Shown here piece by piece: positions 36,301 through 48,569 of a stretch of DNA of 64,000 nucleotides. The number at the start of each line of letters is the position of its first letter. Position 1 is the stretch's first letter. The translations under genes and the position numbers were made by a program. The notes under the pieces are model-generated. The model was not told the origin of the DNA, made no database searches, and worked only from the letters and a program-made list of their open reading frames with translations. The stretch comes from Synanceia verrucosa (taxonomy: Eukaryota > Chordata > Actinopteri > Perciformes > Synanceiidae): positions 29,604,619-29,668,618 of the forward strand of contig CM056550.1 in NCBI GenBank assembly GCA_029721515.1, in the 5' to 3' direction.

Positions 36301-39300
36301 CTGACTAAATGCTTCTGTATCCCGCATACAGGGTTGCCCCAGACAAAGTTGGGCAGTTACCTAGAGACAAGGGTGAATGACTTCCTGAAGCGCCAGCCTC
36401 ACTCGGATGCTGGAGAAGTCTTCATTCGTGTCGTCCACGTCTCTGACAAAGTGGTAGAAGTCAAGCCAGGCATGAAGTCCAGGTACGAGAACACCATCTA
36501 GTTTGCTGCTCACTACCACATTTGCATGTCAAGTTGGCAGATTTTATAAGTCACACCTATCAATTAGGGCTGCTCGATTTTGGAAAAAATCATAATCACG
36601 ATTATTTTAGTCATTATTGAAATCACGATTATTCAAACAATTATTTTTGCGTTACATGATGCCTTTATTCAGCATTTCTCTCTCAAAAACGCAACATTTT
36701 GTTTTTGATTCTCTACGTAAAACGTTCATATTGAAAATAAATAAAGGCTACAAATATGTACCTTACACCTGTGTACTGTCCTCTCAATGTGCTATGCTGC
36801 ACTAGTGTTAATGATTAAACAGTCAGCTAAACTCCTTTTCATGAGCCAAGAAGGATGAGCCTCCTTGCTTCATTATTAACTTCCACAGGTTGACAACAGT
36901 GAATTTGAGTGAAACTGGATAAAGCAAGAAAGACGGCATTATACCGCATCCCTTGTGACTATAATCTATATTTAGCAACCACGCTAACATACGGCCGGCG
37001 ACCTGAGCGCCACTAGTGCGATCATATCTCCCCATCAAACACTGTCAAAAGTTATCAAACGTCTCACACATAACATATTAGCACACAATGATTATGCAAC
37101 ATTTACAGTCATTGCTTTTTGAAGGGATAGCGTGAACGGAAAAGCACACCAGAACACGTAGCATAAGAAGCAACCATGCTGTTATGTTTACATTCTCTAC
37201 TTCCTTTTTTCGCTGTGCCGCATCTTTAAGCTTCAAAGTAAAGGTCCTATTAATAAAACTACAACACCCAATAAAATTGTTTTAACTCGATTATATGAGT
37301 TTGGAGATCATTTGACAACAAAATCGAAATCGCGATCAAAATTTGATTAATTGCACAGCCCTACTATCAATCACCTGTCATCATCAATCATAATGCCTGC
37401 TGTCTTTTTTTTAACATAATTTTATGTAAATGTGGAAGAAATGTGTTCTTATCTAATCAAGTGTTTTCTGTTTTACTTATTTTAAGTACAGAGTGTTTGG
37501 CTAATGTTTTATCAATGGAGATATTTTATCTGTCCCTATTTTACAGTCTGTACAATAACAATAATAATGTTTTATGTTTTTGTCTCCAGATTTGTGGACA
37601 GTGGTGAGATGTCGGAGTCTTTCCCATATAGGACGAAAGCCCTTTTTGCCTTTGAAGACATTGACGGGGCGGATGTCTGTTTCTTTGGTATGCATGTTCA
37701 AGAGTATGGATCCGACTGCCCTCAGCCCAACCAGAGGTAAAAACATGGCCATATTAGAAACATCAGTGTTCTATTCTTTCACTCTAGAAAATGATTGATT
37801 GATTGAAGATGATGCTGAGAATGATGACAGATAGATGATAAATGATTTCAGCTGTGGTGATACATTCATATTTACTCTTTCACCCACTCAGGCGAGTATA
37901 CATCTCCTACCTGGACAGCGTACACTTCTTCCGGCCCCGTGCTCTAAGAACAGCAGTCTACCATGAAGTCCTCATCGGCTACTTGGAATATGTCAAAAAG
38001 CTGGGGTGAGTGCTGCTTTATTCTGACTTGTCCAGCCACAAAGTTTAGTTTGTATTTGAGCTTTGCTTATTGTGTACATATGTCTTCCTCAGCTACACTA
38101 CTGGGCACATCTGGGCCTGCCCACCTAGTGAAGGGGACGACTACATCTTCCACTGTCACCCTGCAGATCAGAAGATCCCAAAGCCCAAACGCCTCCAAGA
38201 GTGGTACAAGAAGATGTTAGACAAAGCTGTGGCAGAGCGGATAGTGCATGATTACAAGGTAGAGAGGCCGTGTTCATCTCGTGCACATACTTCAAACGGT
38301 TATAGCTCATAGGAATGGATATGCTGTCGTGTGAAACACTAACTCTGTTCTCAATTATCCTCAAAAGGATGTCTTCAAGCAGGCGACAGAGGACCGTTTG
38401 ACCAGTGCCAAGGAGTTGCCTTACTTTGAGGGCGACTTTTGGCCTAATGTGTTGGAGGAGAGTATCAAAGAGCTGGAGCAGGAGGAGGAGGAGAGGAAAA
38501 GGGAGGAAAACAGCACGTCCAATGAGAGCATTGATGTAAGAAACCTACCGTCTTATCAGTGATACTGAAGAGAGGTTGGCATTACCAAGGAAAGTTAATC
38601 AGGTCATTCTTTGCTGTGCAGGACACAAAAAGTGACAGTAAAAACGCCAAGAAGAAGAACAACAAGAAGACGAGTAAGAACAAGAGCAGCCTGAGCCGAG
38701 CCAATAAGAAGAAGCCAGGGATGCCCAATGTCTCCAATGACCTTTCACAAAAACTCTATGCCACTATGGAAAAACATAAAGAGGTACAGAAAATAAGAAA
38801 TTATTGGATTGCTCGTATTTATTTAAATGCTTGCATCTTATCGCTCTGAAGCAACTGGAAGAAAGCTCAGTTATTGAGTAGATTTTCTGGCACCAATGTT
38901 TTTTTTTTTTTTGTTTGTTTTTTTAAATGACCTTATTTCACAACCTGTTCCCCATCTCTTTGCCCCCTCTTTTTCCTGTCCCAGGTGTTCTTTGTGATCC
39001 GGCTGATCGCAGCACCCATGGCAAATGCCTTACCCCCTATTGTAGACCCGGATCCCCTGATGGCGTGTGACCTCATGGATGGCCGCGATGCTTTCTTGAC
39101 ATTGGCACGGGACAAACACCTGGAGTTCAGCTCACTGAGGAGGTCCATGTGGAGCTCTATGTGCATGTTGGTGGAGTTGCATAACCAAAGCCAGGACCGC
39201 TTTGTCTACACTTGTAATGAGTGCAAGCACCATGTGGAGACTCGTTTCCACTGTACCGTCTGTGAGGTGAGTTGGGGATGGGTTTTTTTCATGGGTGTGA

Positions 39301-42300
39301 TTTGTAATAATGACAAAAAATCTGTATGTTGTTGGATGTACTATCACATCTGAACGTTTTTTCTGAACGTCATACATGCCATTCCTCACAGGATTACGAC
39401 CTCTGCATCACATGTTACAACACTAAGGGCCACGTGCACAAGATGGAGAAGTTAGGCCTCGGCTTGGATGACGAGAGCAGTAACCAGGCTGCTGCAACCA
39501 CTCAGAGCCCCGGAGACTCTCGTCGCCTCAGCATCCAGCGCTGCATCCAGTCCCTCGTCCACGCCTGCCAGTGTCGAAATGCAAACTGCTCTCTGCCGTC
39601 CTGCCAGAAGATGAAACGTGTTGTTCAGCACACAAAAAGCTGCAAAAGAAAAACCAATGGTGGCTGTCCCATCTGCAAGCAGCTCATTGCGTTGTGTTGC
39701 TACCATGCTAAGCATTGTCAGGAGAACAAGTGCCCTGTTCCCTTCTGCTTAAATATCAAGCACAAGCTCCGCCAGCAACAGCTGCAGCACAGGCTCCAGC
39801 AAGCCCAGATGCTCCGGAGGAGGATGGCCAGCATGCAGAGAGTGGGCCAGCCTGCTCCTGGAGGAGCTCCTGGGGGCAATGGTCTGCCTTCTCCAGGAGC
39901 CAACAATGGAGCGACTGGTCCTGGTACCCCTACATCTGTGGGCACGCAGCCCCCTACCCCACAGACACCCACCCAGGGGAACATGCCTGCACTTCCTCAG
40001 CAGCAGGGAGTCGGGATGGGGGGAATGGGAGGAATGGGAACCCCAGTCCAACAACAGCAGGGGCAGCAGCAAGGTGGTACACAACACCATGTCCATCAGT
40101 TTCAGCCAGTGGGTGGGGCAGGTGGAGGGGTTATGATGAACTCTCCTCAGCAGCAGATGGTGCCTCAGCTCCAGCAGCAGCCTCCCAATGTCCAGCAGCA
40201 GCAACACCCTGGTAGTTTACCTCCATACAACCCCAGACCGCCTGGGGCTTCTCCCCTCCACCAGTCCCTGGGCAAACCTGGACTTGGCCCGGCCACCCCA
40301 CCACAGCAGCAACAACCCAACCAGGGTCAGGGGCCCATGCCTGTACAAGGCCAGCAGCAAGGGCCCCCTCTGGCTGCTGTGGAGACAGCCCTAAAAATTC
40401 AGCGCCTAGCAGAGACCCAGAGACAGATGGCGCAGGCCCAGGCTCAAGCCCAGATACGTGGCTTGGGACAGGGAGGCATGATACCCCCACATCCTCACCA
40501 CCAGAACCCCCAGGCCCAGATTGGAATGACCCACATTGGTACCCAGGGCATGCCCCCTCAGGCTCAGGGAGTTGTTAACAGGACTATGTTAGACCCACAG
40601 CAACAGGGAATGCTAACAGGGATGCAGCAAGGTGGCCCTCAGTCACAGTTGCCACCTCAAGTTCAGCAGCAGCTCCAGCAAGTCCAGCAGGGAGGTGGTG
40701 CACAACTTCAGCCAGCAAACCAGCAGTGGGGCGCTGGCAGCCCAGCCATGAACCCACAACAAAGGCCAGGCATGATGGGTCACATGGCACCACAGCAGCA
40801 GCCCACAGTTGCTCAGCAGCAGCAAATGAATCCGCAGCAACCACAACCAGGAAACCGCAGCCTGATGCAGGTCATGGGTGTACCTGGAGGGGCAGCGGTG
40901 GCACCAAATGCAATAGCAGCTGCAGCAGCATCAGGAAACCTACCCCAGGCAGCACTACAAGATCTCCTGAGAACACTGCGCTCCCCGAGCTCACCCCTTC
41001 AACAGCAGCAAGTCCTCACCATCCTTCGGTCCAACCCAACACTCATGGCTGCTTTTATCAGACAGAGAGCGGCCAGGTATCAGGGTGGTCAGGGTGCGCC
41101 TGGAGGAGCAGGAGGGCCTCCACAAGGGGGTCCTGGGGGAGTGAGGTTCCAAGGGACTGCTGGAGTATTGCCTGTTGTGGGAGGGCCTGGGACAAACCAG
41201 CTGGCTAACATGGCTGGACAACAGCAGGTTAATGTGAACCAGGCAGGCCAACCAGGGATGGGCATGGTTCAGGGTGGAGCAGGGGGAGGGAATATGCCTA
41301 CCATGGCTCAGCTTCAGCAGTTACAACAACAGCAACAGCAGCAACAGCAGCGCCCAATGTTGCCTGGGAATCTACAGCAACAACAATTGGCTGCATTACA
41401 GCAACAACAGCAGCAGCAACAACAACAACAGGGAGCAATGCAAGCAGGGCAACAAGGCAACATTACCAATAGGACTCCACAGTGTAGAGAGATTTTAATG
41501 AGAAGACACCTGGAGCAGCAGCAGCAGCGACAACAACAGCAGCAACAACAGATGGGAAACCACGGGCAGTTCCAGCAGCCTCAAGGACTCCAGCAGCAGC
41601 AAGGCCAGCAAGGTTTCATGCAGCCTGTCCAGGGACAGCCAGGGATACCCCCGTCTTCCCAACCCCAGCCTGGAGGTGGAGGCGTAGGGGGTCCCCAGCA
41701 GCAGCAGGGAGGACCACAGGGTGGACCTGGACAGCTTGGCCAGCAGCAAGGCTACCCCAACTCCATGTCCCAAGTAGCTGCAACATTTCAGCAAAGGCTC
41801 CAGCATCAGATGCAGATGCAGCAGCAGCAAAATTCAATGGGTGGTCTCCAAGGGCAAGACGGAGGGCCTGGTGGAGGCACTGGAGGACCAGGAGGGCCTC
41901 CGCTCCAGCCTGGACAAGGTGTACCAGGGCAGGGGCAACAACAGCAAGGCGGAGGAGGCGGTGGGCCCCCCCTGCCACAGTCGTCCCCAGGCATGCTTCA
42001 CCAGAACATGCACCAGAGGCTCCTGCAGCAGCAGCATCTAGGCGGAGGCTCTCCAGCCCAGCACAGCAGTCCCATGAGCCCCCAGCAACAGATGGCACAG
42101 TCCCCTCACCCCCATCTCCAAGGACAAGGCGGACTCGGTCCAGCAGGGTCACTCAGCAGTCAGGTCAGGTCGCCTCAGCCCTCGCCGAGGCCGCAGTCGC
42201 AGCCTCCTCACTCCAGCCCGTCCCCACGCATGCAGCCCCCCTCCCAGCCCCAGCCCTCGCCCCATCGCATCTCCCCGCAGACCCAGACCGGCTCACCCCA

Positions 42301-42556
42301 TCCAGGCCACCTGAGCCAACATCACCCCAGCATGGCGCCACCACAACCCCCACAACCACAGCAGCAGCCGCAGCCCGGCGGATCCATAGATCCTGGTCAG
42401 TTCAGCTCGGACCAGAACTCCATCATGTCCCAGCTGAGTGGGATGACGGGGATGCAGGGGGGTCAGTCAGACATGTTGGGTGGGAATAATAACGGCAGCA
42501 ACAACAACCAGGAGCTGGGAACGAACATTAACCACAACAGCTTAGACCTTATGTAG
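20896..42556 (+). CDS. ep300: Histone acetyltransferase p300, 31 coding exons
   Basis: p300 is the nuclear co-activator that acetylates histones (H3K27, H3K18) and many factors. Exons: 20896-20989, 22686-23353, 24565-24744, 25567-25897, 26278-26391, 26632-26865, 27468-27573, 27710-27835, 28120-28237, 28477-28618, 29294-29368, 29622-29707, 29804-29956, 30632-31120, 31347-31755, 31928-32046, 32244-32307, 32502-32677, 33622-33710, 35243-35323, 35688-35744, 35856-35933, 36034-36101, 36332-36482, 37590-37736, 37892-38005, 38093-38258, 38368-38535, 38622-38783, 38985-39266, 39392-42556. All phases fit; 2803 residues (human 2414). Domains: LSELL receptor motif near 80, TAZ1 about 370-455, KIX 595-685, bromodomain 1120-1228, RING/PHD to 1350, HAT 1353-1730 (active-site HIWACPP and LQEWYKK), autoinhibitory Lys run, ZZ, TAZ2, NCBD about 2265-2315 (LQDLLRTLRS). 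MAEN start and sequence favour p300 over CBP. The Gln-rich C-terminus is longer than in human. Confidence 0.97.
24955..25459. mobile_element. TTAA-flanked MITE, copy 1 (ep300 intron 3)
   Basis: Termini are inverted: TTAACTCTTTCAGTGCCA at the left and GGTACTTAAAGAGTTAA at the right. Two TTAA sites flank the element, as expected for piggyBac-type insertion. Two more copies lie at 33816-34272 and 47924-48135, sharing internal blocks such as AATATTTTGTAC or its inverse. No transposase is encoded. Confidence 0.7.
27173..27391. mobile_element. hAT-type MITE carrying a (TG)n microsatellite (ep300 intron 6)
   Basis: Left end TAGGGCTGTCAAAATTAG, right end AACAGTCCTA. The flanks are ATGTTAAA (27165-27172) and ATATTAAA (27392-27399), an eight-base duplication with one mismatch, typical of hAT elements. 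The middle is a (TG)n run at about 27280-27320. Confidence 0.65.
29992..30478. mobile_element. Terminal-inverted-repeat MITE (ep300 intron 13)
   Basis: The left end TAGGCTATGCTCGGACTCCA matches the inverse of the right end (TAAGGCTACGTTCAGACTGC) with scattered differences, and the similarity continues for about 50 bases. The flanks GAGATGTG and GAGACATT are a poor eight-base match. An open frame of 123 codons inside (30166-30537) shows no domain. Confidence 0.55.
33816..34272. mobile_element. TTAA-flanked MITE, copy 2 (ep300 intron 19)
   Basis: Left end TTAACTCTTTGAGTGGCA, right end GCACTCAAAGAGTTAA: a near-perfect inverted repeat with TTAA at both ends. Same family as the copies at 24955 and 47924. 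Confidence 0.75.
36565..37363. mobile_element. hAT-type non-autonomous element (ep300 intron 24)
   Basis: A 799-base element with ends TAGGGCTGCTCGATTTTGG and, inverted, TAGGGCTGTGCAATTAATC. It is flanked by a perfect eight-base duplication, CTATCAAT, at 36557-36564 and 37364-37371. Subterminal ATCACGATT/ATCGCGAT blocks are repeated. No transposase is seen. The perfect duplication suggests a fairly recent insertion. Confidence 0.85.
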
Positions 42557-44850
42557 CCTCGACTGTCTCACCGTCTCGATGCTCTGATCAGTCGCCCCAA
42601 ATGACAAACTGCCATGAAAGGAGAGAGAGGTGGGAGCGACAGCTTGGGCTTTTAGAAATTTTTATTTTTTATTTAAATATTTTTGTGATGTATAAATAAG
42701 AAACAGAAGCTTCCTTCCTGTGGGAGATCTCAAATCTTAGAAGTCAATAAATGAATAAATTAAAAACAATGGTAAGTTATTGCTGTTAATATATATCTAT
42801 ATTTTTGCCAATTGTGTACAAAAAAGGTGGAAGGGCAGCATTTCAGGTTGAAGATATTTCTTCCTTATTCTATGACAATATTTTTGGGGACTGAGAATTT
42901 TTGCCTTTTTATGAATATTTTTAAGATTTTAAATGTGGCTAAAAATTAAAGCGAGTTGACACGATGTACCGTTTTATTGTTTTCCTCCTCAAATACCCAG
43001 TCATAATTGTATATTTTATTTCTAAATTTATAATTTTTTTTTTGTTTTCCCTTCAATGGATCGTAATACGAGCTTCAACATATCTTTTGTTGCAGGAATC
43101 TTCTCTTTCTGGACAGCTTTCACAGCATTGTACATTTTTACAGCGACTGCAACAATTCATTTATATAGAAATTATATTATACGGTGGGCAGGTGTGTTAA
43201 ATGCAGTTTGATTTTTGTAGGGTTGTTTTTTTTGTTGTTTTTGACAGGTTTTATAGGTTGGAATTAAACCTCAACAGTGTTTTAGGGCGGAGTGGGTGAC
43301 ACGGCACTGATGCATGGGTTTGGTTATATTTTTCTGCAAAGTGGCCAGATCTGCAGAACAAATCCTTGCACCCATGGGCCACCTCTCCACCCTCCATCTT
43401 CATTTCTCTTCCTATGAATGTGCACACGTTCCTGACCCTCCCACTCCCCGCATAAAATGGAGAAATGAACTGTTGACGTCCGATCTTCTTGCTGTTAGGG
43501 GCGTCTCTGTTTCAAGCTGGCCGACTTTGAAAGGTTGTGCGTGTACATATATTACAACCTTGTTTATGAACTGTGATGTGAAAGAAGAGCTCAACAAAGT
43601 TGTCTGTGTATTTGGCTGCAGAGGTTTCAGTAAATTCTGCCTGTATCCTCAACGGTTTCCCTTTCTATTCCCTTTTTGACCCTCATCCTCATGACTGTCC
43701 CACAACCACAAGATTTAATTCAATGTTAGTACTGTACAAAGTAAGAAATGGTGGTCTTAGATACTGTTTTATAATGAAAGTGAAAGATGTAAAAAAAAAA
43801 AAAAAAAACAAACAAAAAAAAAAAAATACCTGTATATACTTTAAAACCTTATGAGCAGAAGTTATTTTCTGCTGCTTCTTTCCCCTCTTGTTTGAATGGA
43901 TATTTGCTGTATCTGTAAAAAAAAAAAGAAAAAAAAAAACTACAAAAGTACTCCTGAGCTACTGTACAGTATTGAGATTTCTAAAAGGTACAGTGTGGGG
44001 TGTAGTGGGTCACAAACACCAATGCGCCTTTTTCTGTGTATTTTTGACAAGGTTTTAGGAAGGGGAGGGTTTAATGTAAAACAAGACGTACACCAGAACG
44101 ATCTCAAAAAACTTAAGACGTAGAGCCAAGACGTGTCAGAGGTGTGATTGCAAAGAGTTTAAATTTGGTCATTTAGCTTTTTAATAGAGTACTAAAGACA
44201 CAATATTCACACTATTTTTCTCAAAAGGTTGGGCTTGCTGGGTAAGGGGGAGGGGATGCATCAGAACCAGGTGGCAATATATCTTGAGACTTATTTTATA
44301 TGAAAAAAACAAGGAAAAACTGTCTTTTATATATAGATATATTATTTAATTTTATTTTTTGGAAATAAAACTTGAAGCTACAGGAATTATTAGATAAAAA
44401 CATGTTTTGTTTTGTATTAAATATGTTATGGTGATGCAAAAAGACACTGCAGACAGTCATTCAGTTTGCCCTGGGGGAGACCATGGAGCATATTGTACCA
44501 TCCTTTTTTCAGAAATGTCTCATGTACATGAATATAGTTGTAAACATACTGAATCACTGTACAAAACTGATGGCAACTGAACAAATAGTTTTGTTTTTAA
44601 TAATTTCTTCTCCTAAAAAGAGACTGGAAATAAGACTATTTAAATATTTGTTTAGTATTCAAATGGAATCTCTTTGACCACTTTTTCGTTCCTCTTGTTA
44701 ACAATTTTGGTGCTTGCTGAGAGAAAGCAAAAATAACTGTTGCTCCATTTTCATTAGTTCTTTTTTTTTTAAGTTATTTTGGTGGTCTGATTGTTTTTTG
44801 CCAATAAATTAATTGTACAATAAAGTATGTTTGTACCATTGGAAAAATAC
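42557..44850 (+). other. ep300: ep300 3'UTR with several poly(A) signals
   Basis: AT-rich and without coding frames. AATAAA occurs at 42746-42751, 44803-44808 and 44819-44824. The last pair, followed by a T-rich stretch, makes a long 3'UTR of about 2.3 kb likely, with a possible short form ending near 42770. Confidence 0.6.
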
Positions 44851-44869
44851 TAAATTGTTGCCTCCTTTT

Positions 44870-46020
44870 TCACATTACATGGACATCACCAAACACTGTT
44901 TCCTCCTTTGTGATACTTTGCCAGGCCTTGTTGTTGCTTGTTTGTAGGTCTTTCTGCCTTAAGTTTTGTCTTGAGCAAGTGAAATGCATGCTTGATTGGG
45001 TTGAGATCTAGTGACTCAGCCATTGCAGAATATTGCATTTTGCTTTAAAAAAACTCTTGGGTTGCTTTTGCAGTATGTTTTGGATCATTGTCCATCTGTA
45101 CTGTGAAGCGTCATCCAATCAACTTTGCTGCATTTGGCTGAATCTGAGCAGAAAGTATATCTCTATACACTTAAGAATTCATCCAGCTGCTTCTGTCTAT
45201 TGTCACATCATCAATAAACACAAGTGACCCAGTGCCATCACACTGCCTCCACCATGTTTTACAGAAGATGTTGTGTGATTGTACAGGTTGATCTTAGTCT
45301 CATCTGTCCAAAGAATGCTGTTTCTGAACTGGGCTGGCTTCTTCAGGTGTTTTTTGGCAAAGTCAATTCTGGTCTTTCTACTTTTGAGGCTGATTAATGG
45401 TTTGCACCTTGTAGCGAATCCTTTGTATTTAGTCTAAAAGTCTTCTCTTTATGGTAGACTTAGATACTGATACACCTACTTCCTGGAGGGTGTACTTCAC
45501 TTGATTTGTTATTGTGAAGGTTTTTTTTTCTTCACCATGGAAAGGATTCTGCGATCATCCACCACTGTTGTCTTCCATGGACGTCCAGGCCTTTTTGAGT
45601 TCCCAAGCTCACAGTGCACGCCTTTTTTCTCAGAATATACCAAAGTGTTGATGTGGCCACTCCTACAATTTCTGCTATCTCTCTGATGGATTTCTTCTTT
45701 TTTTCAGCTTCAGGATGGTTTCACTTCCATTGAAAGCTCCTTTGACCACGTTGTTTGTTCACAGCAACAACTTCCAAATGCAAACACCACACCTGGAATC
45801 AACTCCAGACCTTTTAACTGCTTGATTGATGACAGGTTAACAAGGGAAGAGCCCATGCAGCCTTGTTATTTTGTTTTGCAGCCTTCTGAGTCAATTGTCC
45901 AGTTACTTTTGGTCCCTTAAAAAAGAGGCGGCTACGTATTAAAGAGCCGTAATTCCTAAACCCTTGCTCCAATTTGGATGTGAATACTCTCAAATTACAA
46001 CTGAGAGTCTGCACTTTAAG
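44870..46020 (-). pseudogene. Decayed Tc1-like transposon relic
   Basis: On the minus strand 45299-45210 reads WTDETKINLYNHTTSSVKHG followed by GGSVMALGHL, the first-Asp block of a Tc1-type transposase. Neighbouring blocks (IIHHCCLPWTSRPF side, 45560-45600) are recognisable, but the frame has many stops. It belongs to a different and much older family than the element at 16360. I could not delimit its inverted repeats. Confidence 0.65.
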
Positions 46021-46098
46021 TCCTTATTGATTATATAATTGTATCCTGAATATGTTTTTGTAAATAGCTAAAATAACAAAACTTGTGTCACTGTCCAT

Positions 46099-46459
46099 CC
46101 ATCCATTATCTACCGCTTATCCTCATAGGGTTGCAGGGGGGTTGGAGCCTATCCCAGCTGTCTTAGGGTGGAAGGCAGGGTACACCCTGGACAAGTCGCC
46201 ACCTCATCGCAGGGCACATAGAGACAGACAACCACTCACACTCACATTCACACCTACGGTCAATTTAAATTAGCCAATTAACCTAATCCCCATGCATGTT
46301 TTTGGATGGTGGGAGGAAGCCGGAGTACCCGGAGAGAACCCACGCAGACACGGGGAGAACATGCAAACTCCACACAGAAAGGCCCCGGGCGCGGGATTCA
46401 AACCCGGTACCTTCTTGCTGTGAGGCGACAGTGCTAACCACTACACCACCGTGCCACCC
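46099..46459 (-). mobile_element. tRNA-headed SINE with 13-base TSD
   Basis: Same family as 14350. A perfect duplication TGTCACTGTCCAT flanks it (46086-46098 and 46460-46472). Minus-strand head boxes are present (GGTTTGAATCCCGC) and the tail is ATCCATCC-like. It inserted just beyond the Tc1 relic. Confidence 0.85.
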
Positions 46460-46472
46460 TGTCACTGTCCAT

Positions 46473-47099
46473 ATATATATAATATAATACATATAATATT
46501 TTTGGGCCAAACTGCAGACATTTCTTTATGCTGAATGGCATATTATGAAGAAAATCAAGCACACATCTCTGGTAAACAAAAGATTTAAAGTCATGTTTCT
46601 GTGTATGATTCTTTGTCCAAGAAGTTCCTGGTAATTTAAGTCCTGACACCATTTTTCAAAGAAGTTGCCGAAACCTGCAAAGATTAGGAAAGTCAGCTTG
46701 TTGATTAAATAAATCTAAATTTATGGTCAAAATTCATGTCAGCCAGTGAAGAATTTCTTTGGTTGAGCATAACCTAATAAGCAGTATGTCGGACAAGAGA
46801 TAAGAAGCAGCATAGAAATGTCAAACTAGGTCTGAGGTTGTTACAATGCAGTGACTATCACATAGTTTGACCGCCCGAAAGCACTTTTTTTAACTGTAAA
46901 GTATCCCACTCAGTGTGTTCCTTGGTTACAATTGACAGGAAGAGCCTCTCCAGCCTTATTAATAATAATATAAAATCTCAAAATATATCACCATATATTA
47001 CGACGCCCAACTGCCTCCATTATTAAGTAGAAACAAGTTTCTTTGGCATGTAGGTCAATAAACAACTGAACAAGTGGTTAAAATGATATTAAACATGAT
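46473..47099. other. Intergenic DNA between ep300 and cbx7
   Basis: AT-rich, with no supported gene or delimitable repeat. The two genes point away from this gap at their 3' ends. Confidence 0.5.
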
Positions 47100-47923
47100 C
47101 CACATTTATTGTCGTATTACCATAGAAATATTCTATACACATTAATGACACTTGGTTGACTGGAGCAGGTTAATGTGCAGGTTTACATCACAATAAAGTG
47201 CAAGGGTCTTCACTCGGTGGTGGACGAAAGCAGCACAAGCAGCCACGTGATGCAAACGTTGAATCCAGGTGCTTGATTTGTCACGACGGTTCAGGTATGG
47301 CATCAGTTCAGCGGTTATCACAAACTATATAAAAAACTCTTCTGTTCGCTCATCTGCGTGACAATTACACAGGTTATTTTGAAAGAATAAATATACATTC
47401 AGGTCAATGTAGAAAAATAACGACTAAAAAATACATGTCCCCCCCCTACTGTCATCTTCCCTTTAAAGTCTGCTCATGTTTCAAGTCTTAATATCAGTGG
47501 AGGATCGCGCATGAAGCCAAATAAGCTGGGACAGTGGTAGTGAGTGACGGATGGAGACACTAGCCCTAAAAGCTCCACAGACAAAACTACAACAATGTGA
47601 TGCAACATCAGGCACTTCCATTCCCTGCAGCTTTGCTGTCACAGACAGCTCTGAGACCACGAGACGCTGACCCATCATCCTCAGTGCAGGATAAACAATT
47701 TGTGGAAACCAACAGGACGCCACAGTGGGACATTCCACAGACTACAGTTTGGCTGTAAAGCTGTGGGGAAATTTTCACTTTTCACATTAGTTGTTCCTTG
47801 TGTTTTAAATACAAATTGCACATAAGTTACACGCTGCTAACCATTTTTATAAAGCACATTCACCTTCTAGCCTGCGACAAGTTTCTGTTGAAATTCAATT
47901 AAAATTTCCAGTTTTTCTGATAT

Positions 47924-48135
47924 TTAACTCATTGAGTGCCAGCTGTTCTATTGCACTGAAAGTGTCTGGTGTCAGCATTTTTGCCTATTTTGAGTCATAT
48001 TTCAAGACCCACAGAATATTTTGTACTATGACTCTGAAAACACTGAATAGCTCAAATGAAAGAAGAGACTTGCTATTTTATCATGAATAAAAACGCGATC
48101 ATCTCCAAATATGTCAATGGCACTCAAAGAGTTAA
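47924..48135. mobile_element. TTAA-flanked MITE, copy 3 (short)
   Basis: Left end TTAACTCATTGAGTGCCA, right end GGCACTCAAAGAGTTAA. At 212 bases it is less than half the length of the other two copies, so it is internally deleted. Confidence 0.75.
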
Positions 48136-48569
48136 AGGAACAGTGTGTAGCATTTAGGGGGATCTCTAAGCTGAAATAAGACAGAACTCCATTCAAAAAG
48201 TCCAGGAAACAAACAATAGTCATTACTATCAAACATGCTGATAAAATTAGATTAACCATCTTTTCTGTCCAAGCTTCTCCTTTAATTCGGCAAACAAATA
48301 ATCCACCAAAGAGTATCGTTAAAGTATTAATTTGTGACATGAAATGGATGAAAAGGAAAAGAAAATGCCTCATGCCTCAACTCTGCACGCCCCCCAGTTT
48401 GGGAACCACTGCTTTAGTGTATAAACAACTGAAACTAAGAATCGTTTTCATTTTCATGGAGTCCACAATGTTGCACCTACATGTTTCTATGGTAGCCCAG
48501 AATGGACAAACCAAACACTGGCTCTAGACAGGGCTATTCAAAATATAGACTCTACACACTGTCCCTTTC
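48133..48569. mobile_element. MITE with AAAGG-ACAGTGTGTAG termini
   Basis: Left end AAAGGAACAGTGTGTAGCAT, right end TCTACACACTGTCCCTTT: inverted repeats of about 20 bases. It directly abuts TTAA copy 3. Single ends of the same family are seen at about 55864 (AAAGGGCTAGTGTGTAGGAT) and, inverted, at about 52076 (CAGTGTCCCTTT). Confidence 0.6.

Noticed and set aside
39452..42359. Long antisense frames opposite ep300 exon 31
   Set aside because: They mirror the Gln-rich codons (poly-Leu, poly-Ala, poly-Cys/Pro) and lack recognisable domains.
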